Source: Microbacterium album
GTDB lineage: Bacteria; Actinomycetota; Actinomycetes; Actinomycetales; Microbacteriaceae
Reading direction: 5' to 3'
Assembly (NCBI RefSeq): GCF_014643695.1
Contig: NZ_BMJY01000004.1
Span: forward strand, 124,001-188,000
DNA length: 64,000 bases
This document shows, in pieces, positions 1 to 10,253 of the stretch. The notes below the pieces were generated by a model. The model was not told the origin of the DNA, ran no database searches, and was given only the letters and a program-made list of their open reading frames with translations. How positions within the stretch are numbered: the first letter of the stretch is position 1; each line of letters opens with the position of its first letter. The translations under genes were made by a program, and so were the position numbers.

Positions 1-487
<487 letters not shown>

Positions 488-509
488 GTTCTCTCTTCCT
501 CCCCGACCG

Positions 510-809
510 TCAGCCGACTGCCGTGAAGATGTCGATGGTGCCCGACTTGAGCGTCACGATGGCGCGCTTGGTGTCCTTGCGCTTGCCGGTGCCGAAGCGG
601 GTGCGGCGGGCCTTGCCGACGCGGTTGATCGTGTTGACCGAGGCGACCTTCACGCCGAAGATCTTCTCGATCGCGAGCTTGATCTCGCTCTTGTTCGAGC
701 GGGGGTCCACGAGGAACGTGTACTTGCCCTCGTCGATCAGCGAGTAGCTCTTCTCCGAGACGATCGGCTTCAGGATGATGTCGCGCGGGTCCTTCTGGAC
801 GGCGGTCAT
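510..809 (-). CDS. rplW: 50S ribosomal protein L23
   Basis: L23 binds 23S rRNA at the peptide-exit tunnel and is the docking site for trigger factor and SRP. The 99-residue product has the normal length and the family segment around [20 protein letters not shown] near its N-terminus. Its ATG overlaps the rplD stop in an ATGA arrangement (806-809), so translation is probably coupled within the S10 operon. Confidence 0.97.
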   Translation of the reverse strand: MTAVQKDPRDIILKPIVSEKSYSLIDEGKYTFLVDPRSNKSEIKLAIEKIFGVKVASVNTINRVGKARRTRFGTGKRKDTKRAIVTLKSGTIDIFTAVG

Positions 810-1465
810 GCCGAGACCTCCTCAGTGGCGCCGGTCTTCAGCGCGACGAACGCGTCGAAGGCGGCCTTGGTGAAGACGATGTCGTCGGCGACGAGCACGT
901 CGTAGGCGTTGAGCTGGTCGGCGAACAGCACGTGCACGTACGACAGGTTGCGCACGCTCAGGTAGCCGACCTCGTCGTCACGGTCCAGCACGACGAGCAC
1001 GTTCTTCGTCGGGGCGACCTGCGCGAGGTACGCGGCGGCGGCCTTCGTCGAAGGGGTGTCGATGCCGAACGAGTCGACGATGTGCAGACGCTCGCCGCGC
1101 AGACGGTCGCTCAGCGCGCCCGCGAGGGCGGCGGCGATCATCTTCTTGGGCGTGCGCTGGGCGTAGTTGCGCGGCTTCGGGCCGTGCACGATGCCACCGC
1201 CGGTCATGTGCGGCGCGCGGATCGAGCCCTGACGGGCGTTACCCGTGCCCTTCTGCTTGAAGGGCTTGCGGCCGGCACCCGAGACCTCACCGCGACGCTT
1301 GGTCGAGTGAGTGCCCTGGCGAGCCGCGGCGAGCTGCGCCACGACGACCTGGTGGATGAGCGGGATGTTCGTCTTGACGTCGAACACCGAGGCGGGCAGC
1401 TCGACGGAGCCGGCCTTCTTGCCGTCGGTGCCGCGGACGTCGAGAGCGAGAGTCGAGTCAGCCAT
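806..1465 (-). CDS. rplD: 50S ribosomal protein L4
   Basis: L4 lines the exit tunnel with its extended loop and in some bacteria represses its own operon. The 219-residue product has the conserved loop region with [20 protein letters not shown] and [13 protein letters not shown]. It lies between rplC (5 nt gap) and rplW (4 nt overlap). The usual macrolide-contact loop looks intact. Whether it autoregulates the S10 leader here cannot be told from sequence. Confidence 0.97.
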   Translation of the reverse strand: MADSTLALDVRGTDGKKAGSVELPASVFDVKTNIPLIHQVVVAQLAAARQGTHSTKRRGEVSGAGRKPFKQKGTGNARQGSIRAPHMTGGGIVHGPKPRNYAQRTPKKMIAAALAGALSDRLRGERLHIVDSFGIDTPSTKAAAAYLAQVAPTKNVLVVLDRDDEVGYLSVRNLSYVHVLFADQLNAYDVLVADDIVFTKAAFDAFVALKTGATEEVSA

Positions 1466-1470
1466 CTAAC

Positions 1471-2130
1471 TCAGGCCCCCTTCACAGCGTTGCGGACGTA
1501 CACGGTGCGACCGCGCGCGCCGGGGACCGCGCCCTTGACGAGCAGCAGACCCTTCTCGGCGTCGACGGCGTGCACCGTGAGGTTGAGGACGGTCACGCGC
1601 TCGGCGCCCATACGGCCGGCCATGCGCATGCCCTTGAACACGCGGCTCGGGGTCGACGAGGCGCCGATCGAACCGGGCTTGCGGTGGTTGCGGTGAGCAC
1701 CGTGCGAGGCGGAGACGCCCTTGAAGTTGTGGCGCTTCATGACACCCGCGGTGCCCTTACCCTTGCTGGTGCCGACGACGTCGACCAGCTGGCCGGCCTC
1801 GAACGTGCCGTCCACCGTGATCTCCTGACCGAGCGCGTACTCGGCAGCGTCGGCGGTGCGGATCTCCGTGAGGTGGCGACGGGGGGTGACGCCCGCGGCC
1901 TCGAAGTGGGCCGTGAGGGGCTTGTTCACCTTGCGGGGGTCGATCTGGCCCGCCGCGATCTGCACGGCGCTGTAGCCGTCCTTCTCGGGCGTGCGGATCT
2001 GCGTGACGACGTTCGGAGCGAGCTCGATCACCGTGACGGGGATGAGCTTGCCGTTCTCGTTCCACACCTGGGTCATGCCGAGCTTCGTGCCGAGCATGCC
2101 CTTCGAAACCTTGTTGTTGATGTCAGCCAT
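1471..2130 (-). CDS. rplC: 50S ribosomal protein L3
   Basis: L3 is an early-assembly 50S protein close to the peptidyl-transferase centre. The 219-residue product has [20 protein letters not shown] near the N-terminus and the [20 protein letters not shown] core typical of bacterial L3. It follows rpsJ by 8 nt and precedes rplD by 5 nt. Nothing is unusual. Confidence 0.97.
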   Translation of the reverse strand: MADINNKVSKGMLGTKLGMTQVWNENGKLIPVTVIELAPNVVTQIRTPEKDGYSAVQIAAGQIDPRKVNKPLTAHFEAAGVTPRRHLTEIRTADAAEYALGQEITVDGTFEAGQLVDVVGTSKGKGTAGVMKRHNFKGVSASHGAHRNHRKPGSIGASSTPSRVFKGMRMAGRMGAERVTVLNLTVHAVDAEKGLLLVKGAVPGARGRTVYVRNAVKGA

Positions 2131-2138
2131 GTCGAACC

Positions 2139-2447
2139 TCAGAGCTTGATCTCGATGTTGACGTCGGCCGGCAGGTCGAGACGCATCAGCGAGTCGACGG
2201 CCTTCGGCGTCGGGTCGACGATGTCGATGAGGCGCTTGTGCGTGCGCATCTCGAAGTGCTCGCGGCTGTCCTTGTACTTGTGGGGAGAACGGATCACGAC
2301 GACCACGTTCTTCTCGGTCGGCAGGGGCACGGGCCCCACGACCTGGGCGCCCGCACGGGTCACCGTGTCGACGATCTTGCGCGCCGACGTGTCGATGACC
2401 TCGTGGTCATACGACTTCAGGCGAATGCGGATCTTCTGTCCCGCCAT
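2139..2447 (-). CDS. rpsJ: 30S ribosomal protein S10
   Basis: S10 is a 30S head protein and, as NusE, a partner of NusB in antitermination. The start is placed at the ATG at 2447, giving [19 protein letters not shown] and 102 residues, the normal length. An open frame extends 27 codons further upstream but that extension matches no S10. It is the first gene of the S10 operon, with a leader of about 230 nt if the promoter proposed at 2687-2716 is right. Confidence 0.97.
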   Translation of the reverse strand: MAGQKIRIRLKSYDHEVIDTSARKIVDTVTRAGAQVVGPVPLPTEKNVVVVIRSPHKYKDSREHFEMRTHKRLIDIVDPTPKAVDSLMRLDLPADVNIEIKL

Positions 2448-2686
2448 GTGTCTGCTCACTCTCTTTACGCGTCGTACCTCTCGGGCATTGGACGCACGTG
2501 CCCTCCGGATACCCTTCGGGCGAACCAATCGGTCCTGTGTTCACATGTCAGCCCACGCGCGCAGAGATCCCCCTGCGAGGTGGTTGTGTGATTTCGTTCT
2601 CCTGCCCGCGGCCCAGACTCGGGGGTCTGTGCACTGCCCTGGCAGTGATCCGGCGCGTCGAACGCGCAGGAATGTGGAACTTGTCT

Positions 2687-2716
2687 ATTCTGCCACCCCG
2701 CACGCGGCATTGGCAA
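2687..2716 (-). promoter_or_regulatory. Candidate promoter of the S10 operon
   Basis: On the minus strand a -35-like TTGCCA (2716-2711) is followed after 18 bp by a -10-like CAGAAT (2692-2687). Transcription would begin near 2680 and give a leader of about 230 nt before rpsJ. The -10 is a moderate match, so this is a proposal only. Confidence 0.4.
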
Positions 2717-2794
2717 CCCGGGCGTGTCGCGCCCCGACCCGCGGAATCCCGCGGCTCGGGACCCCGCGTGGAGCCCTCTCCCAGCCGGCGCAAG

Positions 2795-2859
2795 CGAAGG
2801 GATCCGCGATCCCGAAGGCCATCTCGCGCGATCCGCCTTCAGGATCGCCGATCCCTTCG
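2795..2859. repeat. Palindromic intergenic repeat, family 1, copy 1
   Basis: A 65-bp inverted repeat. The left arm starts CGAAGGGATCCGCGATCCCG (24 nt, 2795-2818) and the right arm (2836-2859) is its imperfect reverse complement, with a 17-nt loop. It shares arms and exact spacing with the copy at 3805-3869 on the other side of the gene at 2967-3791. It encodes nothing recognisable. Confidence 0.8.
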
Positions 2860-2966
2860 GATGCGCCGGGGGCACGGTTCGTCCACAGGCGTGGATTCCG
2901 GCGGGTATCTCCCCGGAGAGGTGACGCGAGCCGTGCGGAGGGTGCTCGGCTCGGCAGGGTGTCGGC

Positions 2967-3791
2967 ATGGATCTGCTCGCCTTCCTCATGGCTCACGACG
3001 GCATCGCCCGCACCCGGACACTCGTCGACGCCGGCTACTCGCGCCATGCGATCGCGGGGGTGCTGCAGCGCGGGGAGCTCCGCAGGCCTCGCAAGGGATG
3101 GGTGTACGTCCCGGGGACGGATCGGATGCTGGTGCGAGCAGCGGTGTCGGGCGTCGTCCTCACCTGCGTGACCCAGGCCGCAAGGCTCGGCCTCTGGACG
3201 CTGTGCGACGACGACACGGTGCATGTCGCAGCGCTGGCGCCTGCCTCGGTCGTCGTCGAGCGCGCCCACGTGCACTGGGCGGAGCCGCTGATCCCGCGCG
3301 ACCGCGACCGGCTCGAGGACCCGGTCGAGAACGTCCTCACGCTCGTGGCGGACTGCCAACCGCACGAGCGCGCGCTGGCGATCTGGGACTCCGCGTTTCA
3401 GCAGGGACTCGTGGACCGCGACTCCTTCGGGCGATACCGCCTCTCTCCCGCCGCGCGCCGGCTCCTCGCGGAGACCTCGCCGTTCCGCGACTCGGGGGTG
3501 GAGACCTTCGTGTTCACGCGTCTCAGCTGGCTTCCCGTGCCCATCCGCTCGCAGGTGTGGCTGTACGGCCACCGCGTGGACTTCCTCATCGGCGAACGGC
3601 TCGTCGTCCAGGTCGATGGCGGACACCACGTCGGCGCGCAGAGGGCGTCCGACAACGAGCACGACGCGATCCTGCGCCTGCACGGTTACACCGTCATCCG
3701 CGTCACCTACACGCAGGTGATGGAGCGGTGGCCCGAGGTGCAGGATCTCATCCTGCGTGCGATCGCCCAGGGCCTGCACAAGGCGGCATAG
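2967..3791 (+). CDS. AbiEi-antitoxin-like / Vsr-DUF559-type nuclease-fold protein
   Basis: This 274-residue protein resembles actinobacterial proteins annotated as type IV toxin-antitoxin AbiEi-domain proteins joined to a Vsr/DUF559-like endonuclease fold. Residues 1-60 form a small winged-helix-like unit ending GWVYVPGTDR. The C-terminal part (about 175-270) has a PD-(D/E)xK-like layout: E179, D205 in GHRVDFLIGE, then Q215-V-D217 followed by GGHH. Family members usually have E or Q at position 215. No toxin partner gene lies beside it. The start is the ATG at 2967, 6 nt after a weak CAGGGT hexamer. Palindromic repeat copies flank it on both sides. DNA-related function is inferred; its real job is unknown. 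Confidence 0.75.
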   Translation: MDLLAFLMAHDGIARTRTLVDAGYSRHAIAGVLQRGELRRPRKGWVYVPGTDRMLVRAAVSGVVLTCVTQAARLGLWTLCDDDTVHVAALAPASVVVERAHVHWAEPLIPRDRDRLEDPVENVLTLVADCQPHERALAIWDSAFQQGLVDRDSFGRYRLSPAARRLLAETSPFRDSGVETFVFTRLSWLPVPIRSQVWLYGHRVDFLIGERLVVQVDGGHHVGAQRASDNEHDAILRLHGYTVIRVTYTQVMERWPEVQDLILRAIAQGLHKAA

Positions 3792-3804
3792 CCCCGCCGC
3801 AAGG

Positions 3805-3869
3805 CGAAGGGATCCGCGATTCCGAAGGTGTCCTGGCTGGATCGGCCTTCGGATTCGCGGATCCCTTCG
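3805..3869. repeat. Palindromic intergenic repeat, family 1, copy 2
   Basis: A 65-bp inverted repeat with 24-nt arms (3805-3828 and 3846-3869) that pair with a single mismatch around a 17-nt loop. It lies between the 3' ends of two convergent genes (stops at 3791 and 3884), so besides being a repeat it may act as a two-way terminator. Copy 1 at 2795-2859 has the same arm length and spacing. Confidence 0.85.
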
Positions 3870-3883
3870 GAATCGCCGGCAGG

Positions 3884-4804
3884 TCAGTACCAGTTGACGG
3901 CCTGGGAGTGGCCCCAGGCGGCGCAGGGGGTGCCGTAGGCGCGGGAGATGTAATCGAGGCCCCACGCGATCTGCGTCGTGGCGTTGGTCGCCCAGTCGGC
4001 GCCCGCCGTGGCCATCTTGTTGCCCGGCAGCGACTGGGGGATGCCGTACGCGCCGCTCGAGGGGTTCTGCGCCTGGTGGTTCCAGCCGGACTCCTTGTTC
4101 CACAGCGAGACCAGGCAGCCGAACTGGTCGCCGCCCCAGCCGTACTGCGCCGCGGCCATGCGCTGCGCGGTCGCCTGGGCGCCCGCGACGGAGTTCGACG
4201 ACGCGAGGGACTCGGTCGCGACGCGCTCCGCGGCCGCACGCTCCTCCGCCGCGGCCCGCTCGGCGGCGGCGCGCTCCTCGGCGGCCTTGCGCTCGGCGGC
4301 AGCGCGCTCCTCGGCGGCCTTGCGCTCGGCCTCGGCCTGGCGCGCGGCCTCCTCGTCCTCGGCCTTCTGGATCGCCGCGGTCTGCGCCGCGACCTGCTGC
4401 GTCTCGGACGCGGCACGGTCGACCATGCCCATCACCACGACGGCGGGCATCTTGTCGTACCCCTTGAGCGTTGCGACGTAGCCGCTCAGCTGCTTCGTGT
4501 CGACGCCCTCCTTGGCCTCGCCCAGGACGGTCTCCGCGCGCTCGAGGGTCTCCTCCGCGACGGCGATCGCCCCGGGGTCGGCGCTGGCGGGCACGGGGCT
4601 CTGCACGGCCTTCGGCGGCGAGGGCACCGTCGCGGCCGACACCGCGGTGACGCCGCTGAGGGCCACGCCCGCCGCGATGGCGGATCCGATGAGCCAGCGA
4701 TTGCGGCGGGCTCGACGCTCGCGGCGCAGCAGCGTCAGGTGGTTCGCGCGGGGGAAGGGGGTCAGGATCGGGCTGTTCGAGTTCTCGATGTCGTTCTGCG
4801 TCAT
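3884..4804 (-). CDS. Secreted SLT-fold (lytic transglycosylase-like) cell-wall protein
   Basis: The 306-residue product has a cytoplasmic basic N-terminus, a membrane/signal segment around residues 38-58 (IGSAIAAGVALSGVTAVSAA), an Ala/Glu/Arg-rich coiled coil (about 140-190) made of repeats like AAEERAAAERKA, and a C-terminal lysozyme-like domain (about 205-306). That domain carries WNKESGWNHQAQNPSSGAYG, where the E of KESGW is the expected catalytic glutamate, and ends with the family's AWGHSQAVNWY. It probably cleaves or remodels peptidoglycan outside the membrane. The upstream region contains a TAACG direct repeat and a long leader, as often seen before actinobacterial cell-wall hydrolase genes. 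Confidence 0.88.
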   Translation of the reverse strand: MTQNDIENSNSPILTPFPRANHLTLLRRERRARRNRWLIGSAIAAGVALSGVTAVSAATVPSPPKAVQSPVPASADPGAIAVAEETLERAETVLGEAKEGVDTKQLSGYVATLKGYDKMPAVVVMGMVDRAASETQQVAAQTAAIQKAEDEEAARQAEAERKAAEERAAAERKAAEERAAAERAAAEERAAAERVATESLASSNSVAGAQATAQRMAAAQYGWGGDQFGCLVSLWNKESGWNHQAQNPSSGAYGIPQSLPGNKMATAGADWATNATTQIAWGLDYISRAYGTPCAAWGHSQAVNWY

Positions 4805-4988
4805 ACCTTGCGTTTCGTGTCGGGGCGCCCGCGTCGTCGCCCTCGGACTTCACCGGAAGAGCGGACGGCCGCTTCGGGACGCGGCCGTGAAGGCACGGAC
4901 TCTCGACCCTGGCGGTCGCGTCTGGACGAAACCCCGCCATGGCCTGGCAGCGGCGTGGACGATCGGTGGGCGTTACCTGAACGTTATC
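4805..4988 (-). promoter_or_regulatory. Long leader with TAACG direct repeat (MtrA-like site; possible riboswitch)
   Basis: Read on the minus strand, 4988-4971 contains GATAACGTTCAGGTAACG, two TAACG half-sites 11 nt apart. This is one helical turn and the spacing reported for MtrA direct-repeat sites in front of actinobacterial cell-wall genes. About 165 nt of structured, G+C-rich leader follow before the ATG at 4804. Such leaders often hold a c-di-AMP (ydaO-type) riboswitch. I see a fragment reading CCGGTGAAGTCC that fits loosely, but I cannot fold or score it. The MtrA site is moderately supported; the riboswitch is a guess. Confidence 0.4.
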
Positions 4989-5008
4989 TTCGGCGGCCCC
5001 CGTCCGAC

Positions 5009-6589
5009 TCATTCCTCCGAGAGCAGTTCGGCGATCTCGTCCTGGGTGAGGGGCACCCACGGCGCACCGCCGGGATCCAGCTGAACCGCCGCGGGATTGT
5101 CGCCCTGCGTCCACCAGCGAGCCTCATAAGCGATGCCGTCCAGCATCACGCGATCGCCCGCGACGTACACGTCCCCACGGGTCCAGGCCGGATAGAAGTC
5201 GGCCGGCAGGCTCAGCTGGGGCACGGGGGTCTCGCCCGGCAGCACCGGACCGATCAGGCGCCAGGGGTGGTCGGTCGCCGCCACGGTCGGATCATCCGGC
5301 TGATCGCCGGACGTCCACCACTTCGCCGCGTAGACGTTGCGTCGCCACACGACCCGGGTCTCGGCGGGATAGGTCGCCTCCTCGTCCCAGATCGGATACG
5401 GGCTGGTCGCCGGGTCGTCGGTGATCTCGCCGGGCCGCACGGGCGGCGGCGGGGTGGCCGCGTCGGCCGCGGCATGGTCGGGAGAGCCGCGGAAGCCCGC
5501 GGCCAGCACCGTCGCGAACCTCAGGTCGCCCTGATCGACTCCGCTGCACGAGTCGGACACGACGTGCAGGTCCACGTACGCCGCGGCGCACGTGCGATCG
5601 CGGTTCGCGGACCACATCGACATCCGTCCCAGGCCCACGTCCGCCGCGAAGGCGTTGAGCGCCCGGGCGTCGTCGAGGGTGAACGTCTCGGCCACGACGT
5701 CGTTCTGCCCGATCATGGGCGTGGCTCCGACCATCCGCCACGCGGTGCGGTCTCCCACCGAGAGGCCGTGGTCGGTGTACAGCGCCACGAGCTGGCGGTG
5801 CGTGGCGCGGAGAGATCCCTCGATCACCTCCGCGAGCCCCGTCGCGGCCTCCGCACCCGTGAAGTTCATGGTCATCACGTTGACGCCCGCGATGTTCGCG
5901 CCCGCGTCGAGGAACGACTGAACGGTCGCGACCGCGTCCGGCGGCATGCCGCTCGACCCCACGGGCAGGGTCAGCCACACCGACACGGGCGACTCCCCCG
6001 CGTCGCGCTGCTCCTGCTGGATCTGCGCGATCGCCTCGGCGCGGCGCGTCCGCGAACGCTCGTCCGCGAGTGCCGCGCCCTCGATGTCGAGGTCGATGGT
6101 CGCGAGCTCGTACCGGTCGATCACCCTGCGGTATTCGTCGGCGAGCGCGTCCACCGAGTCACACGCGAGGGCCAGTTCGTCGTTGAGCAGGCCGCCGAAC
6201 GAGACGATCACGTCGCCGCCCGCTTGACGCAGGCGCGCGATCCGCCGCTCCAGATCGAGACCCTGGCGCGCCTCGTCGAGGGAGTAGTGCGTGCCCCACG
6301 AGGCCTCGCACGCGCCCTCGCCGGCCGCGACGACGAAGCTCAGCACGGCGTGGCGCGGCTCGTCGTCGGCCACCGACTCGAACGGATGGGCGGGCGTGGC
6401 CGTGACGTCCACGTAGCTCGCGAACCAGGGCGTGCTGCGCTCCGCCTCCCGCTCGTCCTGCCACCACCGGAATCCGGTCAAGCCGCCCACGACGAGCGCC
6501 GCGACGATCGCGACGAGGACGGTGAGCCGGAAGATCGACAGCCGGCGCCCGGGGAACCTCTTGGACATCTCTGGGGTCACCTCGCTCAT
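5009..6589 (-). CDS. Membrane-anchored GH18-type glycosidase with two CBM5/12 modules
   Basis: The product is 526 residues from the ATG at 6589, which overlaps the upstream synthase stop in ATGA. One N-terminal membrane segment lies at about residues 20-42. The GH18-like barrel follows, with DVIVSFGGLLNDE (the family's SxGG strand) and LATIDLDIEG, where E170 is the expected acid. The first Asp of the usual DxxDxDxE is Ala here. The C-terminus carries two chitin-binding type 3 modules, recognisable by YAAKWWTSGDQP and YEARWWTQGDNP. It should bind and cut a beta-1,4-linked aminosugar polymer, or act in processing, outside the membrane. Coupling to the GT2 gene suggests the substrate is that enzyme's product. 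Confidence 0.85.
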   Translation of the reverse strand: MSEVTPEMSKRFPGRRLSIFRLTVLVAIVAALVVGGLTGFRWWQDEREAERSTPWFASYVDVTATPAHPFESVADDEPRHAVLSFVVAAGEGACEASWGTHYSLDEARQGLDLERRIARLRQAGGDVIVSFGGLLNDELALACDSVDALADEYRRVIDRYELATIDLDIEGAALADERSRTRRAEAIAQIQQEQRDAGESPVSVWLTLPVGSSGMPPDAVATVQSFLDAGANIAGVNVMTMNFTGAEAATGLAEVIEGSLRATHRQLVALYTDHGLSVGDRTAWRMVGATPMIGQNDVVAETFTLDDARALNAFAADVGLGRMSMWSANRDRTCAAAYVDLHVVSDSCSGVDQGDLRFATVLAAGFRGSPDHAAADAATPPPPVRPGEITDDPATSPYPIWDEEATYPAETRVVWRRNVYAAKWWTSGDQPDDPTVAATDHPWRLIGPVLPGETPVPQLSLPADFYPAWTRGDVYVAGDRVMLDGIAYEARWWTQGDNPAAVQLDPGGAPWVPLTQDEIAELLSEE

Positions 6590-8889
6590 CGCGGGCTCAC
6601 CCGGCGGCGCACGTCGTTCTTGCGGGCGACGTCCCTCCCGAGGCGGCGGTCGCCGTGGTAGAGGATCCCGGCCCAGTCCACGTCCTGCGGCCCCGCGGCT
6701 TCGCGCGTCTCCGCAGCCTTCGCGCGCCGGTCGCGCTTCGGCTTGCGTGGCACGTAGAGCCAGTTGAGGACGCCCAGGCCCATGTCGACGAGCGAGTTGC
6801 GGATGCCGATGTACGCGACGATCGCCCACGCGCACAGCGTGGCGTTCACGGCGGCGAAGGCCGCGTTGCCCCAGTTCTGCGCGTTGATGTCCCGGATGAG
6901 GGTGACGATCGAGAACGCCACGATGACGTACGGGATCAGGACGTAGATGCCGGGAGCGGCGGTGCGGTCGCGCACCTTGGGCGTGCGGGCGAAGGGGATC
7001 TTCGCGTTCGTCACGGACTGCTGCACCGACTTCAGCACGCCCGCGACGTTGACGGCCAGCAGCACCAGGTTGAACCCGTAGATGCGGAAGACGTCCGACG
7101 CCCGGTACCCGTTCGTGCGCAGGTCCGACGCCATGCACAGGAAGTACGGAGCCGCGGCGCCCAGGACCCAGGGGCTCAGCAGGCGGCTGTCGTACGGATA
7201 GCCCAGCAGGAAGATCAGGCCCAGGCTCGCCCACGCGATCGAGGCCATGTAGTTGACCCGCAGCAGGATCTCGCGGCGCAGGATGCGCTCGCGCCGGAAC
7301 CGGCGCTCGCGCAGCTGGCGCGAGAACTTCGGCAGGATCAGCAGCCCGCCGTTCGCCCAGCGCCGGCGCTGCACGACGAGGGATCCGAAGTCCGGCGGCG
7401 TGGCACTGTAGCTGAGGCGCTCCGGATAGTTGACCAGCTTCCATCCGTGCGTGCCCAGGTCGATGCTCGACTCGGTGTCCTCGATCACCGTGCGGTCCTG
7501 GATGTACGTGGCGATCTCGTAGCCGCCGACGGTCTGGCGCTCGACGATGTCATCCAGCGCGCGCTTGCGGATGACGGCGTTCGCGCCGACCCAGAAGGTG
7601 GCGTCGTAGTAGGTCATGCCCTGGTGGAGGATGTGCTGGATGTCCGTGGTGGCGCCGGCCATCCGCTCGATACGGCTCGGGGCGCCGCGATAGGAGGAGT
7701 ACGGCGTCTGCGTGACCGCGACGCGCTCGTTGCCGGGCTCTTCCAGCAGATAGACCAGCCGCACGCAGTAGTCGCGCAGCAGCATCGAATCGGCGTCGAG
7801 CGTCAGCAGGTACTCCGAGTCCGGGATGTCCAGCTCCGCCGGCTCGCCGGGCTCCGCGGGCGCGAGCACGTCGCCGTCGCTCAGGGACTCGACCTTCCAC
7901 CGCCGACCCATCAGCGCGATGTACGAGTTGAGGTTCATCGCCTTGTTCGCCTCGTGCGACAGCGACGCGTACCGCTTCCGCTCGAACGACGCGACCTCGG
8001 CCGTGAAGATGCGCACGAGCCGGTCCTGCAGCTGCACCATACGCTCGGGAGACGGTGCGTCGCCCTGGTCGCGCGCGCCGTCGAGTGCGATCTTGGTCAG
8101 CCGGAGATCGCCCACCAGGCCCATGAGCACCCGGTCGACGAAGAAGGCGTCCATGTGGTCCACCAGGGGATGCGCCTGGGCACGCGCCTCGAGCCAGTCC
8201 GCAGCGAAGCCGTAGTCGTCGGCGACGCGCTCGAGCACGTCCTGCGGCGTGACGTCCGCGCCGTCGAGATCGACGCGCACGCGTTCGGCTCCCTCGGCGA
8301 GGCGCCGCCGCGGCTCCTCGAGCTCGGCCATCACCCGCCGGGGCAGCTCGCGCGCCGACTCGAGCAGCGCCCGATCGCCCTCGTCCTCGGGGTCCGGCGG
8401 GTCGTCGATCAGCAGGACGATCCGCTTTCGGGGGAACTCCTGCAGCGCGGCCGACCACACGGTCTTCGCCACGACGTCGGGCTCCTCGCGGTACGACGGG
8501 ATGAGCACCGTCACGCCGCGATCGTCGTCACCCGAGAAGTGCTGGTCGATCAGGGCGCGGGGCACCCTGCGGTGGTCGCGGAAGCGGTAGAGCGCCCCCT
8601 GACGGGCGGTCAGGTACATCAGCGCGGAGAACGACAGGAACGTGACCACCAGGAGGTAGGACGTCGACTCCAGCACGAACCGCAGGGTTCGCGCGTCGCC
8701 CTCGATGAACTCGCGGACGACGGTCGTGATCGTGTACATCAGCCACGCGAAGATCGTCACGAGGATCGCGACCCGGCCGAGCACGATCTTCCGCGCCGAT
8801 GGACGGTCGTGCATGATCGCCATGGGCGCGGTCGTACGCTCGGCGCCCCACTGTCTTCTGGGCGCGCGAACGGGTGCCTGCTGTGTCAT
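6586..8889 (-). CDS. Processive family 2 glycosyltransferase (cellulose/chitin synthase-like)
   Basis: This 767-residue membrane enzyme should polymerise a UDP-sugar at the inner membrane face and extrude the chain. Two membrane helices lie at about 36-56 and 72-94. The GT2 domain has DDP in LLIDDPPDP (161-167), the metal-binding DAD (365-367), the catalytic ED (470-471) and the processive QRRRW signature (507-511), followed by a C-terminal membrane domain with about five helices. A long insertion (about 180-345) separates the first and second motifs. It is followed by the GH18 gene with a 4-nt overlap. No PilZ domain is visible. The sugar used cannot be read from sequence. A GAGG ribosome site precedes the ATG at 8889. 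Confidence 0.88.
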   Translation of the reverse strand: MTQQAPVRAPRRQWGAERTTAPMAIMHDRPSARKIVLGRVAILVTIFAWLMYTITTVVREFIEGDARTLRFVLESTSYLLVVTFLSFSALMYLTARQGALYRFRDHRRVPRALIDQHFSGDDDRGVTVLIPSYREEPDVVAKTVWSAALQEFPRKRIVLLIDDPPDPEDEGDRALLESARELPRRVMAELEEPRRRLAEGAERVRVDLDGADVTPQDVLERVADDYGFAADWLEARAQAHPLVDHMDAFFVDRVLMGLVGDLRLTKIALDGARDQGDAPSPERMVQLQDRLVRIFTAEVASFERKRYASLSHEANKAMNLNSYIALMGRRWKVESLSDGDVLAPAEPGEPAELDIPDSEYLLTLDADSMLLRDYCVRLVYLLEEPGNERVAVTQTPYSSYRGAPSRIERMAGATTDIQHILHQGMTYYDATFWVGANAVIRKRALDDIVERQTVGGYEIATYIQDRTVIEDTESSIDLGTHGWKLVNYPERLSYSATPPDFGSLVVQRRRWANGGLLILPKFSRQLRERRFRRERILRREILLRVNYMASIAWASLGLIFLLGYPYDSRLLSPWVLGAAAPYFLCMASDLRTNGYRASDVFRIYGFNLVLLAVNVAGVLKSVQQSVTNAKIPFARTPKVRDRTAAPGIYVLIPYVIVAFSIVTLIRDINAQNWGNAAFAAVNATLCAWAIVAYIGIRNSLVDMGLGVLNWLYVPRKPKRDRRAKAAETREAAGPQDVDWAGILYHGDRRLGRDVARKNDVRRRVSPR

Positions 8890-9010
8890 CGGTCCTCATC
8901 GAGGTGCGGGATGCGCTATCGCTTCTCGTCGGGTCGAGCGACCGCGCGCGCTCAGCATAGCGGCATCCCGGGTGATCCATTTCGTCCGCCTGACACATCC
9001 GGACATGCGG

Positions 9011-9040
9011 AAGGGCCGGGACCTCGCGGTCCCGGCCCTT
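9011..9040 (-). terminator. Terminator hairpin after tuf
   Basis: A perfect 13-bp GC-rich stem (AAGGGCCGGGACC with its complement) around a 4-nt TCGC loop, 20 nt past the tuf stop. There is no T-run, as is common for actinobacterial terminators. It separates the str operon from the GT2 gene. Confidence 0.85.
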
Positions 9041-9059
9041 CCGAGCGATCCCAGGGGGA

Positions 9060-10253
<1,194 letters not shown>

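Larger units (their letters stand above)
2448..2966. other. Intergenic region: S10 operon leader and repeat copy
   Basis: This 519-bp stretch has no gene. Read leftward it should be the S10 operon promoter and leader. It contains a perfect 7-bp-arm palindrome at 2632-2647 (CACTGCC/GGCAGTG) and a weaker stem at 2614-2629 (CAGAC/GTCTG), which could form leader structure. The right part holds copy 1 of a palindromic repeat (2795-2859). Open frames through it are high-GC shadows without recognisable protein features. Confidence 0.6.

Noticed and set aside
2967..3791. Complete type IV toxin-antitoxin module
   Set aside because: An AbiEi-like N-terminus is seen but there is no AbiEii nucleotidyltransferase toxin gene on either side.
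2498..6661. Long plus-strand open frame spanning several minus-strand genes and the repeat region
   Set aside because: It crosses two real genes, intergenic repeats and a leader, and has no protein-like features.
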